Assembly: GCA_025677815.1 (NCBI GenBank)
Contig: JAIXMP010000068.1
Span: 53,899-117,898 of the forward strand
Origin: Phascolomyces articulosus
Lineage: Eukaryota; Mucoromycota; Mucoromycetes; Mucorales; Lichtheimiaceae
Direction: 5' to 3'
Length of the DNA stretch: 64,000 nt
Part shown: piece by piece, positions 33,014 to 47,224 of the stretch
How positions within the stretch are numbered: the stretch's first letter is position 1
How the letters are laid out: every line of letters begins with the position of its first letter
Position numbers and translations under genes: made by a program
The notes under the pieces: generated by a model
The model's input: only the letters and a program-made list of their open reading frames with translations
What the model was told of the DNA's origin: nothing
Databases searched by the model: none

Positions 33014-33839
33014 TTTGTTTTTAAAAAAAGGTTGAATGGATATATGTTGTAATGGATATTATTAACAAGCGTTGTTTTATGGCAAGAATAAATTACGACC
33101 TTTTATATCTGCAGTTTTTAGTTATATACACTATCATTTGTAGTAAACACACTTCTAAAAAAATCCTTTGTTTTCTTATAAAGTAACATTATTTTTTTTT
33201 GTTTTGAAAAACTTCATTTTGAAGGATCTATTTCTAATAGTTATGATCTACATATGGAAAATGTTTTTTTTATTTTCTAAAATTGCAAATATCTCAAAAT
33301 ATTGATGGTAGGAAGGTAGATTTTCAATATCTAAAGATATCTGTGCTCTGACCAATCAGGTTCCTACCCTACAGATATTAAAAATCTAAGGATATCTGAA
33401 ATTTTTCAGATATTTAACTTTAAGACCCCCTACTACATCAGAAAGCCTAATGATGGCAATATTTTTGAATAAAGGTTATAAGCAATAAAAGATAGTCATT
33501 TATAGAAGAATATAGATAATAACAATCAGTATTATAGAATATAGGCCTATATAGGCAAATATTTGTAAATAAAGTTTTAGCTGTAACACATAAATGGAAC
33601 TATAAGGGAATGTGGTACAATATTTATATGCTTTGTTATGAAGGTGAAATGATTCCATGTTCTCTTACATAAATTATTCCTTTGTACTTTTGTTGTATTA
33701 TGTCCTAATTCATAATATGATATCCAATACCTTCTTTTTTATCTTAACTTATTGATAGATAATCATTTTATTTAAAGCAAATAATTATTTAACAGCTACA
33801 TAAAAAATGGTAATACATTAGGCAAAAAAAAAAAAAAAT

Positions 33840-36800
33840 TCTAGTGGACCCTTCAACCTCTGAGCTAGTGGAACATCAATTCTATCTTATATAGCCATAC
33901 TACTATTCAGAGTTATTTTTTCAAATATATTCTAGTCTTCTTCACCTTCATTATATTCATAGGAATTACTATCACTATCATCTTCATTTATATCACTATT
34001 AATACTTTCATTACTACTACTGCTGTTATCGTCATGCTTACTCTCTTCTTCAACTTCTTTATTGTTGGTGCTAAGGATTTCACCCCATTTAATTCTTCAA
34101 GCTTCTGTTAACATGGGTAGTATTCCTCATCCTTTAAACCAATTGTAATGGCTAATGTTATAATTGATCAGAAACGTTTGATATATGGTAAAGTCATTAT
34201 ACCATCTGGAATTTCCAACTTTTGATTAGAAATTAGGCACAAAATGAATAGGAAAGTCAATCGATGAAGCTTCAATTACTAAAAGATTGTTTTCATTTTG
34301 ATAATTCCCATTGTCATTGTAATTCTCGTTGTTAGCTTCTTGACGTATAAATGCTTCCAGTCTACTGTTATGTTCTTCAACAACGGCTACATAAGGACGA
34401 ACAACACATGCTGAAATTTCGTAGTCATTACACATAGTAGTAAAAAATAAACAGAATTGAACAACAGTATGATTATTGAGAATTATAAAGTCGTTTCATT
34501 CTACACTGTGAAAGTTGGTATGCGATCTGAGTATATCTATAGTAACATCACCATCTTCATCATATGTGTTTAAATATAAGCTATGGTATGCTTTTATCTA
34601 TATAAAGTTAAATTGTATATTTGGTTAAGGAGTAGAACTAATATCATCGATTATTGATATATATTACATATAAAGTGGTAATATGGACCCTTATATAATT
34701 TCTATACCTTTTGTTGTTGTGTTGCATTAATATTGTTGTCTGATTCAAATATATTGGAAATATAGTCTGAAACTATTTGTTGAACATCAACCAAAGTAGA
34801 GTCAATTGTGGTAAGCTCACTAACATATATATATCTTTGCTTAAGGGGAGAAAAAAAAAGTTATTTGTTCATTGTTTATAGATTTACAATTGATGTTAGT
34901 AGGAGGTTTTGAATATTGATCCTAGAATAAGTCACATCGCTCTATATATTTCACAACCTATTTATTAAAATATTATATATAATGGTATATCAATTGTTTT
35001 GTTTCATCTTTTTATAAAGTCGTTAATAATAAAGGAGCAGGAGCACTTACTTGAGATATCATTCCAACATGAAAATTAGTTTTGCAACTTGGTTTCTTTG
35101 CGTCTGTTTGGTGCTGTCTCTCTAAATGGTTTGTGCTATATCCACAAATAATGCCATGACTCTGAATATCGCTTATATACTTTCAAAGCATATGATTTTT
35201 AGGGAAATTGAGTTTTTGCTGTATAATATTCATATATTATTAAGTAGAAAGGATTAGTGGCAATGAAGCTATTATTACTAAAAAATAGATATTGTAGACA
35301 GTTTTACACATTACATACGTTTGTTAATTTTTGTAGTGCTGGACTATAGTAATTGAACCAGTCTAATGATTCATTCATCCACAGTAAAGTTTGGTCTATA
35401 TGTTCCTTAGCTGTAGCTTGGTTGAAGAAGTCAATGAAATGACAGATGCATAAAGAAATTTGTAATGGAACTAAGTCGTGAATAATAGCAAGTATCTTTC
35501 AATTATAATTAAAAAATATATGTTCATAAGTGTATTAACTCCTTTTTAAGTATATCATAATAAAGTTTGTTGCTATAAATCCTTACACTCATATGGCTTT
35601 TCATTTCAGTAAAAGTCAGATTTTACAGATTATTAATAAGGTATACAGTTTTGAAACATTTTAAATTTCTAAATTTTGGGAGTGCTGCTGCTCTGTTATT
35701 GTATCCTTTGTTAGCATAAGATTATTGTTTCATTTATTTTAAGGTTAATATAATAGTATATTACCTGCGGTTTACTTCATCTACTTTCCATTTTTGTTTT
35801 ATAATATCTTCAATGCATCATAAAATATACTGGTAAATGCCATTTAGCTGGTGAACATCACATAAAATTTTTAAATAAGGATCATTGAAATTTTTGACAT
35901 CCCAGAATGCATTCTATATAATATTATAATAATATAAACATTATATACTTGGCTCCTATTTAACTGTTTTGTATTTTAAACTCTCCTTTTTAAATATGTA
36001 CCTTGACAATATTAATGGATTTTTCTTTTGCATAGGCTAAAGCAGCAGCTTCACTATTATTTTCTATTATAGTACATGCAGTTTCATATTCTCATTTCAT
36101 TAGTTCAGGCGTACATAACTAGTATTCATAGTCATCTTCTTTTGGATTACCAAAGTCAACTGTTTTTTCAAAACAACGTGGGCATGAATTTGGGGAGTTG
36201 CCAGAATGGATGTTTGTTAAAAGACATCTATAATATAATAGTAAATATCATATTAACATAGAAGCACTATAAATGTAATTATATGAAATATTGGTATATA
36301 TAATAATTATTATTACTGCTCTAGTAAATCTGCAGAATAACTTGCGAGAGTGGGAATGCAATGAAATAGTCTGTTGTATGGCCCTTTCAATATACTATAG
36401 TAAGGTAAATATGCAAACTAAATATTAAAAATGGGAAGAAAATTTACTTATTATACATTTCTAGTTACAATCCATTTTCCAATGCTGCAAATGGCTTGAG
36501 AATAATTTCTATACAATGATGAAATACAGCCTATTTTGTAGTGGCCCACCATATTAGAGGGGTTTTCCCAGGGTATTTAATAATTGGTATATATACTAAT
36601 AGACGGCTTGCATGTGCTTCTTTTTTTTCCCTTAATTCCATAGGTACATTGCTCAATTTCATATAAAGAGGCTATAATGTGTGTCTTCCATTTGAACAAA
36701 CCAGTGTCATATCTGATGCCAACATTATGCCAAGAACTACTGAACTATGAGGAGAATTTAACTAATAAATCGTAATATATTTTCAATTAACAGTCAATAT

Positions 36801-38224
36801 TGGTAAATAACATATATGTGTTTATATCACACAAATAATTTAAAATGATAGCTACCTGCATATTTTCAAACCATGTACCTGTATGTATATCTCTATATAT
36901 ACACTCACCATTATGAAACTGCTTTTCTGCTTGTAAAATCATTGTGTCCCAGAAAGCTCTATGACTAAAGAGATGCTCTGCTAAATCTTTAATATCTCTA
37001 TAATATAACTTTATCTTTCCAGCCTTTTCTTTGAATTCTTCTTTGTGATGATCTAAAATATCAGGTATATTATCTACATTAATAGCAATTTCCTCGAACT
37101 AATAATAGCAATATAAAAGTTAAGTAAATATGTGCAGTATAATATATTATTATTTGATTAGGTGACTACATACTGGTTGGCACAAATTTTTTCTTTTATC
37201 GTCATATATAACCTTACTAAGTGCCTTGACAGTACCAATGTTTTTGAATTTCAAGAGTTCCCCCTTTGAAAGAGTCTCCTTTGATATTTCCTTAGCTATT
37301 TCAAAGAATCTTAAAAAGTATGATGACCTCATTAATAATTTAGTCACTGATTTATATAGTCATAAACAAAAACATGAAACAAAGCTCTGTATATACTCTT
37401 TATAATTTGCGTTCAATAATTCCGAGTTTAATGCAAACTCTGCCATGCGATATTCAATATTATTTAATTTCCCCATGGTTGAATATGCATCCTGTACATC
37501 TCTTTGATTAGGTCAGGGAGGGATAGCTTTTGGTGCTATTCCTATAGGCACTATTGATTTAATATATATTCAATACAATAAATTTTATGTACTCAAGATC
37601 AAAGCTATATATAGTAGGGATACTCAAACGTCTCTACATATTTGAACGTCCTTAGTAACTATAGTAATTAAGAATATGTAACAAATTTACCAGTGCTGAC
37701 AGCATCCCTGTTGTTGTTGAAAAACATGTTGATGATGTAGTTCTCTCGTTCAACATTGCTAGCCATATTTTCTGTCAGTATGTTTATTGTACAAGTACCA
37801 TCATGAGAAGAATTATCATCATGATTTTCATCGCTCTAATAATCTTCAAAAGTCACATCATTTTCATCTTGATGATGCAGTGTAGTAGTGGCATCACTAT
37901 TATGATCAACATTCATATCTTGATCAATAATCAGTTGATTATATAAGATATTCTATATAATAATAGAGCATTATTTATTAAATTTTTAGGAAGTAATTAA
38001 GTTTATAAAAAAAGATATGGTACCTGTTTACTGTTATGAACATTCTGCTGATGCTGCACAATGTTGGAATGTTGGCATATTTGATCTTCCATTGCATCTT
38101 CATTTTCGCAGGAATACTTAGTGGCTTTATGTTGCTTTAATCCACTAGAGGTAAATGGCGCAAGCCATGTACATTCATCCTCTTCACAATAGTAAACTCT
38201 TCTCTTTTGAGATCTTGACATCAT
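33840..38224 (-). pseudogene. Plavaka-like transposase gene, multi-exon, decayed
   Basis: Exon 1 (38224-38024) encodes a Cys/His segment, YYCEEDECTWLAPFTSSGLK then QHKATKYSC, as in zinc-finger N-termini of these transposases. Exon 2 (37952-37691) is acidic and holds an in-frame TAG. Later blocks include a Cys pair with CPRCFEKTVDFGNPKEDDYE (about 36190), PLYMKLSNVPMELREKKEAH (about 36650) followed by ASRLLVYIPIIKYPG, and FEIAKEISKETLSKGELLKF (about 37290). These fit fungal Plavaka transposases (CMC superfamily), which read 'PVYLTLGNI...' at the same place. TAG/TAA and at least one TGA interrupt exons, and introns keep GT-AG borders. The acidic C-terminal tail ends near 33840. The family call is from memory of motifs. 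Confidence 0.65.
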
Positions 38225-38499
38225 AAGCTGGTTGTTACATTCTTAAGTTTTAAGTTTTGTGTTAGTTTTTTTTAATGAGGCTGGTAGACTATAAAAGTTA
38301 CCCAAATTAGTTTCGGGTGCATGAAAGCCTAATTTTATTTCTTTTTTCTACCCACAATTGCTGTGCATATTCATTTTGCAACTAATATTACTACAATTTT
38401 TAAAATGTCAAAAAAAGTAGAAAGGAGAAATGCGAAAAGCAACTCACATCTTGTATTAGGAGATAACAGAGGTTGAATGGATTGATTCAAAAATTATTC

Positions 38500-40990
38500 A
38501 ATTAAGACATTTTCTAATTTTAACATCTTGCATTGCTTTTTTTTTTAATTATAGGGGGCATTTTGACATGAAGACAAATATGTGATAATGAAAATGAAGA
38601 GAGTGAAAGTTCCCGAAGACAAACACATAATTCTATGTTTAAAACAATAACTCAAATTATGGAAGATACTAAAGATAGCTAATCTAAGTGTTCATAATGG
38701 TTTAGTAAGACAGAGGCTTTCTCATAATGAAAATGAATCGTATGTTATTGTTCTAAACTAAAACTATTTATGCTGTGCAAAATACTAAACTATTATTTTA
38801 GATTACCACAAGCTCATAAGAAGCGTCAAATGAAGCAAATAACAAATCAGGAGTCTTCATCTTCAGATATGTAAGTATTTGTTGGTACTTTATTAAAATG
38901 TATTACGACTATGATTCTGTTATTGATGGTTTATTTTTATAGCTCTGATCTTGACATCAGTGAATTTATCAAGGATGTAGGCAGAAAAAAATAACTACTA
39001 GCATTGTTAAGTGCTTATAAAAATATAGGAAGAATGTAAGTAATTATATATTAAATTGTTAACTAATGAAAGCAGATTAATGTTGTTATAATGACAGCTC
39101 TTAGTGCTTATGGATTTATTAAAAATTAAATGTTGTAATAGAAATGAAAATGAAGAACCTGATTTGGAGTCTCACTATAACGAAGAATCAGTTCACAGTT
39201 CACAAGATGAACAAGATGAACAAGGTAATCGTGTAGAGAATAGTTCTTTCCACAACGAAAACTATAAGAATCAAACAAGAAGGTATAATGAATTCCATAT
39301 TGAGAAATTTGTTTTATAGTATCAGTGTAATATTATTAATAGTATACATCACTCATAGTAGCTTGGATAATGATGGTATGATAAATGAATAGTAAGTATA
39401 ATAATTTATCATTATAAGTATAGAATATAGTTAGAGAATACATGCAATTAAAAGAAGAATCTGCTTATATTTTTTCTATTTACTTTAGTGATGAACAAGA
39501 ACAAGTTTTACAGCCCTCTTTTCATAACTCTGGACGTTTCTATGATGCCCTATCTCCTCTCATCTAAGATTCTAGTCGATATCTTAGTAATGAGATCTCT
39601 CAATCACTTGTTTACCACCAATTCTATGAAAACAATGACCCAATCCAGCTGACATCCAATTCACAACATCAAGAAACAAGACAGAATGCTGATTATTATA
39701 CACCTTCTTCTGAACCATATAATTCTAATTCAAGGTAATTAACAACATGTATAATGGTCATAGTTCCAGTTTTTTACAATTAGTAAAACTTATATCAAAA
39801 TATTTGAAACTAATTGCCAATGTCTATTACAGCAAGAGACAGAGTGTCACAAGACAGTATATTACACATTTATGACTAATATACCATCTATTATCAACTT
39901 GATACAATATAATTCTTAACTATATTATTATTATTATTTCTTCTTCCTATCTTATAGAATTGTACTGCGTTATAAGGATACATAATTTGAACAATATGCA
40001 CATGCAGCATCAAAATGGATCTATATGCATAATGGATTTCCTGATGAAGATTCTGTATATGATGGTTCACTTTCTGCATTAAAAGAAATAAACAATATTT
40101 CTGTCTCAGATATGAATGATATTTATGTTCCTGATCAAACTATTGTCAAAAATGTAAGTAGTTCTTTTGCTTAAAGTAATTTTTATATACAACCTTTGCC
40201 AATTTACTTTTTAGCTTACTTTTTTATATATATTAATTAGTTCCTTTCACTTGTTCGTAAAAGATATGGCACATGTCACAAACAAGTAGAGATTTGGATC
40301 TGTAAGTATGCTTTCCCTGTTAACTCTTTTGAATCCCTTCCATCTGATGCAGCCAAAGATATAAGAAATGTATACAAATATTTGCTTGAAAATATGCAGT
40401 ATGTAATACAACGTCTTTAATTTTTTTATATTTAATAATTTTATCAAGTTGTTGGTGTTAATCATCTTCATTCTTTAATGATTTTCATATGTAGATTTGG
40501 TTGGGAAAACTATGAGAAGGATGGTCAATTATTGTTGAATAATTACTTAGTTGATTGTCTGAAATATGTCATGCTCAATAACACATCATCTTCTTCATGC
40601 CTTAGAAGAATTGAAAGTATCATATGGCCACTTATAGCAATAGTTTTTTCAATGGTAAATCAGATTATATATGTAGACTTATTTATATTGATCAAAATTC
40701 TTATTTAGTTATATATATATATACTCATATATAGATATATTACCACTTGGCCAAACTATCTAATCATCCTTTATATATGGAAGCCAAGGTTAAAGATTTT
40801 ACAGAGGGGTCCCTATAGTACAATATTTATAAAGGATTGATGAATCCAAATACACTCTTGGGCCATAAAATTTACTGGAACCAAACTATTGTTTTTTTAA
40901 TAACAAATGTATTGATGATGATCAGTCGGATAGTAATGGATGGTCATTAGAAAGGTTAATAGCAGGTATTTAAGCTTTTCTTCTATATTT
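38500..40990 (+). pseudogene. Multi-exon companion gene of the Plavaka-like unit
   Basis: Divergent from the transposase. At least eight exons can be followed on the plus strand by GT-AG borders, including 39104-39280, about 39489-39736 (LQPSFHNSGRFYDALSPL), about 39958-40152 (HNGFPDEDSVYDGSLSALKE), about 40241-40400 (VEIWICKYAFPVNSFESLPS) and 40496-40654 (FGWENYEKDGQLLLNNYLV). A later exon reads LAKLSNHPLYMEAKVKDFTE before TAG. TAA/TAG stops occur at, for example, 39567 and 39987. No domain is recognised. The Trp-Glu-Asn and Trp-Ile-Cys-Lys segments look like folded protein. It is probably an accessory gene carried by the transposon. Confidence 0.5.
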
Positions 40991-40999
40991 ATTTTTCAT

Positions 41000-42060
41000 T
41001 ATAATAGTAGTAGTTATATTCCCTTCCACTCATTTCAAAAAAAAATATGAATATCACTTTTATATTCTTTATTACAACCATTTTTTCTTTTCTATTTACA
41101 ATGAATAAAATATTTTCATGAATAGTTGCTTACAAAAACATTACATGTAACTAGAGGAATATTAAAATGCTTTTATATGGATATCTCATATCCCTTTATA
41201 CTTTATATGGACATGAATATTAGCCTATATTGACGAATATTTATAAATATTCATAAATATTTTTAGTATAACTATCCATATTCACCTTTATTTACTATGC
41301 GCCCCTAATATTTGAACTTCCACCCTTTATTCGAATGAGGCTAGCCCAGATTGCCCATATGCCCAATATTCAACAATATATGTAAATACTTGAGTTTATT
41401 TTGCTTTATTTTTAATGGTACAGTTTTAGGATATATATAAAAGTTATATAATTAAATTTCTAAAGGCTATATCTAATGATAGAGGACACCAATTTTAATA
41501 AAAAATATATATTTGGAATTAGTGAAATATAAGCTTTCCAATGATATATAATTTGTACATTTATCTTAATTTTTTTTTCAATTACATAGCCAAATTATAT
41601 AATTAATAAGAAATTGAAATTTTTTAAAAAATATAATTTTTTTAAATTGGTCATAACTTTTGAACCAATTAAAATTGTTTAAATCTGAAAAAAAATTTAG
41701 ATTCCTAATATATCAAAGATTCATTAGTAGAAATTTAAAGTCAATCGGACCATTATTACAGCTAATACCTAAGATAGCCACTGTGGCAGCTATCTTAGGA
41801 ATTAGCCTTAGAGTTATGGACAAAAATGTATAATAAAATTTTGCTTAAAAAAAGTCTTACTTAATAAAGTTAAAGCATAGTATAAAATGTGACTTTAGAG
41901 ATATAAATTTTTTAACTCATCAGAACGTATACTTTTAAATGGTATCCTTTTTATAATATGTTGATAACATCTCAAAATTTAACACTCTCTAAAAGCTAAT
42001 TAAGTAATAATCACTAGATTACTTTAAAGCTAGTTTATTGCACATTATAAGAGGAAATTA
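41000..42060. other. AT-rich spacer with palindrome at 41.77 kb
   Basis: No gene. CCTAAGATAGCCACTGTGGC / AGCTATCTTAGG at about 41770-41801 is a near-perfect palindrome that could be two element ends facing each other or a hairpin. Blocks of A+T with TTTAAATTGGTCATAAC words surround it. Confidence 0.5.
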
Positions 42061-43430
42061 CAGCTAGAAGGTATACTATAGCTCTTGGAGCTTGTAAGCT
42101 ACTTGCCAAGTTTACTGGTGTTTCAGAAATAATAGTAGGCAAAGTCATTTAGTTATATAATGATGATAAAGATATTAAAATAATATCTATACTTAGTTGC
42201 TCTAAATTGGCTTTTACTTAGGAGTAATACTATTTCATTTAAGATTTCATTGGCAAATACAATGTAAAAGGTAAACCAACTTTTACAAAACACATCAAAG
42301 AGTTTCTAGAAGGTACAGACTACCAAGTAAATAGTGTACATACTATACAAAGATACTTTGTAGCTACAAAGTTTAAGTATAGAAAGGGGAATAGACTGAA
42401 CATTTTGTATAACACTCTAGTGAACATCCTTTACTGTAAAAAGTATCTTAGTGGCCATTTAGACAACCTTAATACCAACAACCTACCTATTATTACTAAA
42501 GTTTTTTTAGATAAATCTTTCCTATACTTTAATCATCATTTAAGGAAATCATTGTTTAAACCTAGGACAACATTAAGAGAGTCTGGAAGGAAACTAATGC
42601 TAGTAATTTTTAGAGTATTTGTTACATTCAGATAAGGTAATCATATAACCTTTAAATTGGTTAAAAACTCTTTGTACATTTGGCTAGCCAAAGGACAACA
42701 ACATATTTATCTAGCAGCTAGCCAAAAACATAGTAGAAAAAGCAAAGATGAGGATTTATAGTATATAATGCCTTAAGTAGTAAGGGATGTACAAATTGCT
42801 CTAGGTTACTATGACTATAAGGGTAATTTTAATGCAGAGATCTTTGAAAATCTATTTGAGGATCTTTGTAAAAAACATCAGAAATATGGCCTATACTATA
42901 TTTATATAGATAGTTTAATGTATTATGTGCATTGCTTAAATCCTAGGCCTATAACAAATGCCAGTAGAGCTGGAATTATTAAGTGGTTTCAGGTAAATGG
43001 TTATCAACTTCCTTATAGTGTAATAAGAACATTAAGTATTGAAAAGCTCAAGGAAAAAGTTAAAGAAATCAACTATACTCCCACCTACCTAATATATAAA
43101 ATCATATAAAAATATAGGCATACAATCAAGAAGACCCCTCCCTACTACTATGAGCTTCAACTAATTGAAAAGGTATGGGGGATTATTAAAAACAGAATTG
43201 CTTCCAATACAATTCAAAACCCTACCTCTAGTTTAGTAAGGACTCATCTTCTAGAGGAATTTATTAAGATTAAAGGTTCTAATTTGAGATCTCTATAGTA
43301 AAAAACTATTAATAAATATAAAGATTATCAGAAATGGCATGAGGAACAACATAGAACTAGAAACATAAATGATAATAAAAGCCTTGTTTAAGAATTTAGT
43401 GATCCTGAATCTAGTGATATGGAGGAATAA
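42060..43430 (+). pseudogene. Tc1/IS630-type (DDE_3-like) transposase pseudogene
   Basis: Plus-strand pieces in one main frame read RESGRKLMLVIFRVFVTF, YYDYKGNFNAEIFENLFEDL, YGLYYIYIDSLMYYVHCLNP (second acidic position) and PPYYYELQLIEKVWGIIKNR (third acidic position). This matches a DDE_3-like group common in Mucorales genomes, with a C-terminal PPY...E...IEK-W block. TAA/TAG/TGA stops break it at several sites, and no terminal repeats were fixed. It is not functional. The start lies near 42060, where worn HTH-like sequence begins. Confidence 0.7.
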
Positions 43431-43654
43431 TAAAAATTTTATATCTGATTTTATTTTTTTAATTTTAATTTTTGTCAAAAATTGGTCTTTTTTTCTATTA
43501 TATAAGAAGTATATCATTATTATACCCCTCTGACTCTAGTTATATATATATATATAACTTTAGATTGTTCCTAATGTATTTTGAAAGTTTGATAATTATA
43601 TCTTGAAAACTAATAGAGAAAAATAGTTTTAAATTTTGTTATATATTTTAATCT

Positions 43655-43895
43655 GCAACTCTATTATTATTATTATATACAGTAGTTTTAGAAAAGATAT
43701 AAATACTGGATCATTTTATTAAAATAAAGGATATCTTTTATCTGTCCTATTTTCTATTTATTACCTTTATGGTATTATATTCTTTATAGTTCTCTTACAT
43801 ATATGGTACTATTATTCTTCATAGTTATATTCTCTCTTTATGGTTCTCTCTGTGTGGTTTTATCTTTATGGTTTTAACTTATAAAAAATACAACA
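43655..43895 (+). repeat. Truncated LTR directly upstream of element 3
   Basis: Matches the 3' half of the element 3 LTR: TACAGTAGTTTTAGAAAAGA, AAATAAAGGATATCTTTTAT and GGTTTTAACTTATAAAAAAT, ending ACAACA. It is in the same orientation as the 5' LTR that begins four bases later, giving a tandem LTR pair. Confidence 0.75.
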
Positions 43896-43899
43896 TATA

Positions 43900-44346
43900 T
43901 GTCATAATTATTAGTTAGATATTTTTAATACTGATATTACTTCTTTTACTGTAGCCACATTATACTTCTTTATGCTTTATTACAACTGCAGCATATCATT
44001 ATACTATTAGTTACAGCTCCCCTTTCCTTTTATAAATATATCATTATTATCATCTATAGCCTCATTGTTATCATTAGTCAGTCATCACCATCACCTTTAT
44101 ATTATTATTATTATTATTATTATTATTATCATTATCTACAGTAGTTTAGAAAATATATAAATATTAGATCGTTTTATTAAAATAAAGAATATCTTTTATC
44201 TATCTTATTATCTCATATATACCTTCATAGTTCTCTTCCTTCATGGTTATTCTGTGTGGTTATTTACCTGTGTGGTTATATTCTCTCTTTGTGGTTCTCT
44301 CTGTGTGGTTTTATCTTTATGGTTTCAACTTATAAAAAATATAACA
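43900..44346 (+). repeat. 5' LTR of element 3
   Basis: Begins TGTCATAATTATTAGTTAG and ends AAAAAATATAACA. About 447 bp, including an ATT repeat tract (about 44101-44138). Confidence 0.85.
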
Positions 44347-44366
44347 TTTAGTAGCGAAAGATAAAA

Positions 44367-45555
44367 ATGAACGATCCATTTACTCCTGAACAACAACAAC
44401 AATTTGTGGTCTAAGAAATTACATATCAACAATTACCTAAAAATGTGAAAAATCTATATTGCACACAAGTACCTCAATTAATCATTCCAGAAGAATTGCA
44501 TACTCAATTCTCTGAACCACAAATGCAAGTCCTTTAAGAACGTGCTAATGGTGTAGTATAAGGATTTTTATCCATAATGACTCAACCACCAAACTAAGAG
44601 ATACAAATGCTATCAATAATGCAAGCAATGCTGTAATAACTCCAAGAACAACAAAACAAAATAAAATCTCTTCATGAAAACTCTCATCCATCAAAAAATA
44701 AAATCAAGCCTATCCAACCTAACCTTTTCTATGGTGTTCGTTTGTTGTTAATAGTAAAAGCATAGTTGTACACAGTTAACAAATATGGTGACTATGCTGA
44801 ACTCTCCAATTCTGAAAGAGTAACTTATGCTTCGACCTTGCTGCGTGATAGTGCTGCGACATGGTGGCGCCATTTAGAAATGTCCACCTAACTAGGTAAT
44901 AGTAATAACCAAACACCCAAGACCTAGTCCAACTTTCAAGATGCATTTCGAGCCAAATTCAAGCCATGAAATTCTGCACAAATTGCTCATAACAAGCTCC
45001 ATGCTTTGTCCCAAGCAGGTACACCTAATGGCACCATTTGTGAATATATAACTGAATTTCGCAATATTATGCTTGATCTACCAGACATGTTTGAGCAAGA
45101 TGTAGTGCATGAATTCATTTGTGGTTTGTTATATGATGCTCATATCCAAGTCCTCCTTAACCGGCCAAATTCTTTAATTGCTACTTATAATGCTGCTGAA
45201 AATTTCGAAGCTATTCATAAGTAAGCTGCTAGTATTCATGATCCTAACCATCCTTCCAGTCATATAAACCATCTATCCTACTCCATATATCCTCAAGTCC
45301 CTGTTGTTGGTCCCAAACCTATAGAATTAGATGCAATCGATTTTCGACAGCAAAATCGTCCCCCTCATCATTGCTATAACTGTAGTGGTCATGGCCATTT
45401 TGTATGTGATTGTTCCTCTCCACAATAAAATCTACTTGTTCACAATAATGGTCCTCATCTGAATTATAACAACAATCATCTTTGATAAGGGAATCGATTT
45501 AATAGTCAAACCTGGTATAACAAGGATTTAAAAGGCAAAGCACATTTGGATTAAA
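44367..45555 (+). pseudogene. gag: Gag of element 3 (decayed)
   Basis: The start MNDPFTPEQQQQFVV is followed by TAA, and further TAA/TAG occur through the frame. Recognisable parts are RVTYASTLLRDSAATWWRHL, the ORF at 45006-45224 (FRNIMLDLPDMFEQDVVHEF) and a zinc knuckle CYNCSGHGHFVCDC with all four ligands kept. Many stops sit where element 2 has CAA or CAG. Not functional. Confidence 0.85.
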
Positions 45556-46897
45556 GGGAGTCCCCTCATGCTTGAATCCATCCCTTAAAATGGTACAAGA
45601 TCACCCATTGACTTAAGATTCTGAGGTTACACCATCTAGTGAACAAGAAGTAGTACATAGTCAAATGCCATTGATTGATCTCTCTAGTGATACCTTGTTA
45701 GACAAGGAGGAGGAAGATGATGGTGAGCATCAATCTAATTATAGTCATTTTGAATCTTTATACTCAATAAATAATACTGATTTACCTCTGTTTACAATGG
45801 TCTGTAATAGGAAAAGTGTTAATGTCCTTTTGGATAGTGGTGCTTCTTATACATATATATCTCCTTTGTTGGCTGCTGGCTATCCTATCTACTCTGTTTC
45901 AAACTGAGAAGTAGAAACAACTGGTGATCACAAGTTTCCAATTGATCATGCTGTTACCTTATCCTTAGATACTGCTGGTTTAATTCATGATGTTTTCACC
46001 TATATGTTAGATACTAAGTTTAATTTAATTTTGGGTTGTGATTGGATCAAACGCATGAAGCCAGTACCTAATTGGGATCAAGATATTTGGGTTATTAATT
46101 ACAACAATCAACAATACACCTTATGTCCAAAATTTAATCGCCTTATTCATGATCTCACATATCTTATCTCCCATTGCCAAATTATATGCCTCACTAAGAA
46201 AAATTAAGTTGATGAAATATGTATATGTTATCCAAGTGATATTTGCCAAGGGAAGGAGCAATCCCAACAAGACAAACTTCAACAATTTCGCAAGGAATAT
46301 CCTGAGGTTTTCCAAGACATATTACCTGGTTTAGCACCTGAATGTGATATCCATCATGTCATTGACACAGGTGATGCTAAGCCTATCAACTGTCTACTAT
46401 ATAAAATGAGTCCACTCAAGTTGGACAAACTACAAAAACAACTCGATGAACTGCTTGCTCTTAGTTTGATCTGTAATAGTATGAGTGAATAGGGTTCACC
46501 TGTCTTATTTATAAGGAAAAAGAATGGTAAAATGCATCTCTATGTGGATTATCATGCTGTAAATCAAGTGACAAAATGGCATTCACATCTATTACCTTGT
46601 ATCGATGAATGTCTGGAACAATTATTATAAGCAAAATATTTTTCCTCAATCGATCTCAAAAGTGGGTACCACCAGTTATATATAAAACAAGAGGATATCC
46701 CTAAGACTGTATTTAACACTCGTTATGGCTTGTTTGAATATCTTATATTACCTTTTGGTCTTTGCAATGCTCCCCTAGTATTCTAGGCTATGATTAACAA
46801 GGCACTTGGTAATTGTATTAACAAATTTGCCTTGGTATATTTGGACGATATTTTGATTTAAAGTAAATCGCAAAAAGAGCATAAGATACATGAAGAA

Positions 46898-47108
46898 TGT
46901 CATTAGAGTTAAAAAATATAAGGGTATATATAATATGAAATAATTATAATAATTAGTCAGAGTTTAATAAATAAAAAACTATTATAAAATATAATATATT
47001 TTAAACATAGCTTCCTAATTTAGAAACGATACATATATAAGGAAATAATAATAAATTATTAAAAAAATAGTATATATAAATATAAAAAACATATATCCAT
47101 GTCTGACA
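46898..47108. repeat. Solo-LTR-like insertion (211 bp) in pol of element 3
   Basis: Comparison with element 2 shows extra sequence beginning TGTCATTAGAG and ending CATGTCTGACA, so the ends are TGTC/GACA as in an LTR. It is very AT-rich. No 5-bp duplication is visible at its edges. Confidence 0.6.
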
Positions 47109-47224
47109 AGTTCTAGATTGTTTAAAGGAGGCAAAGTTGGTGGCTAATGTCAAGAAAACAGAGTAGTTCAAAACTGAGTTGGACTTTGTTGGGTTCAATA
47201 TTTCTGCTGCTGGTATTTTACCTT

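Noticed and set aside
44101..44140. ATT repeat tract considered as a CRISPR-like or satellite array
   Set aside because: Simple trinucleotide repeat inside an LTR; no spacers and a eukaryotic context.
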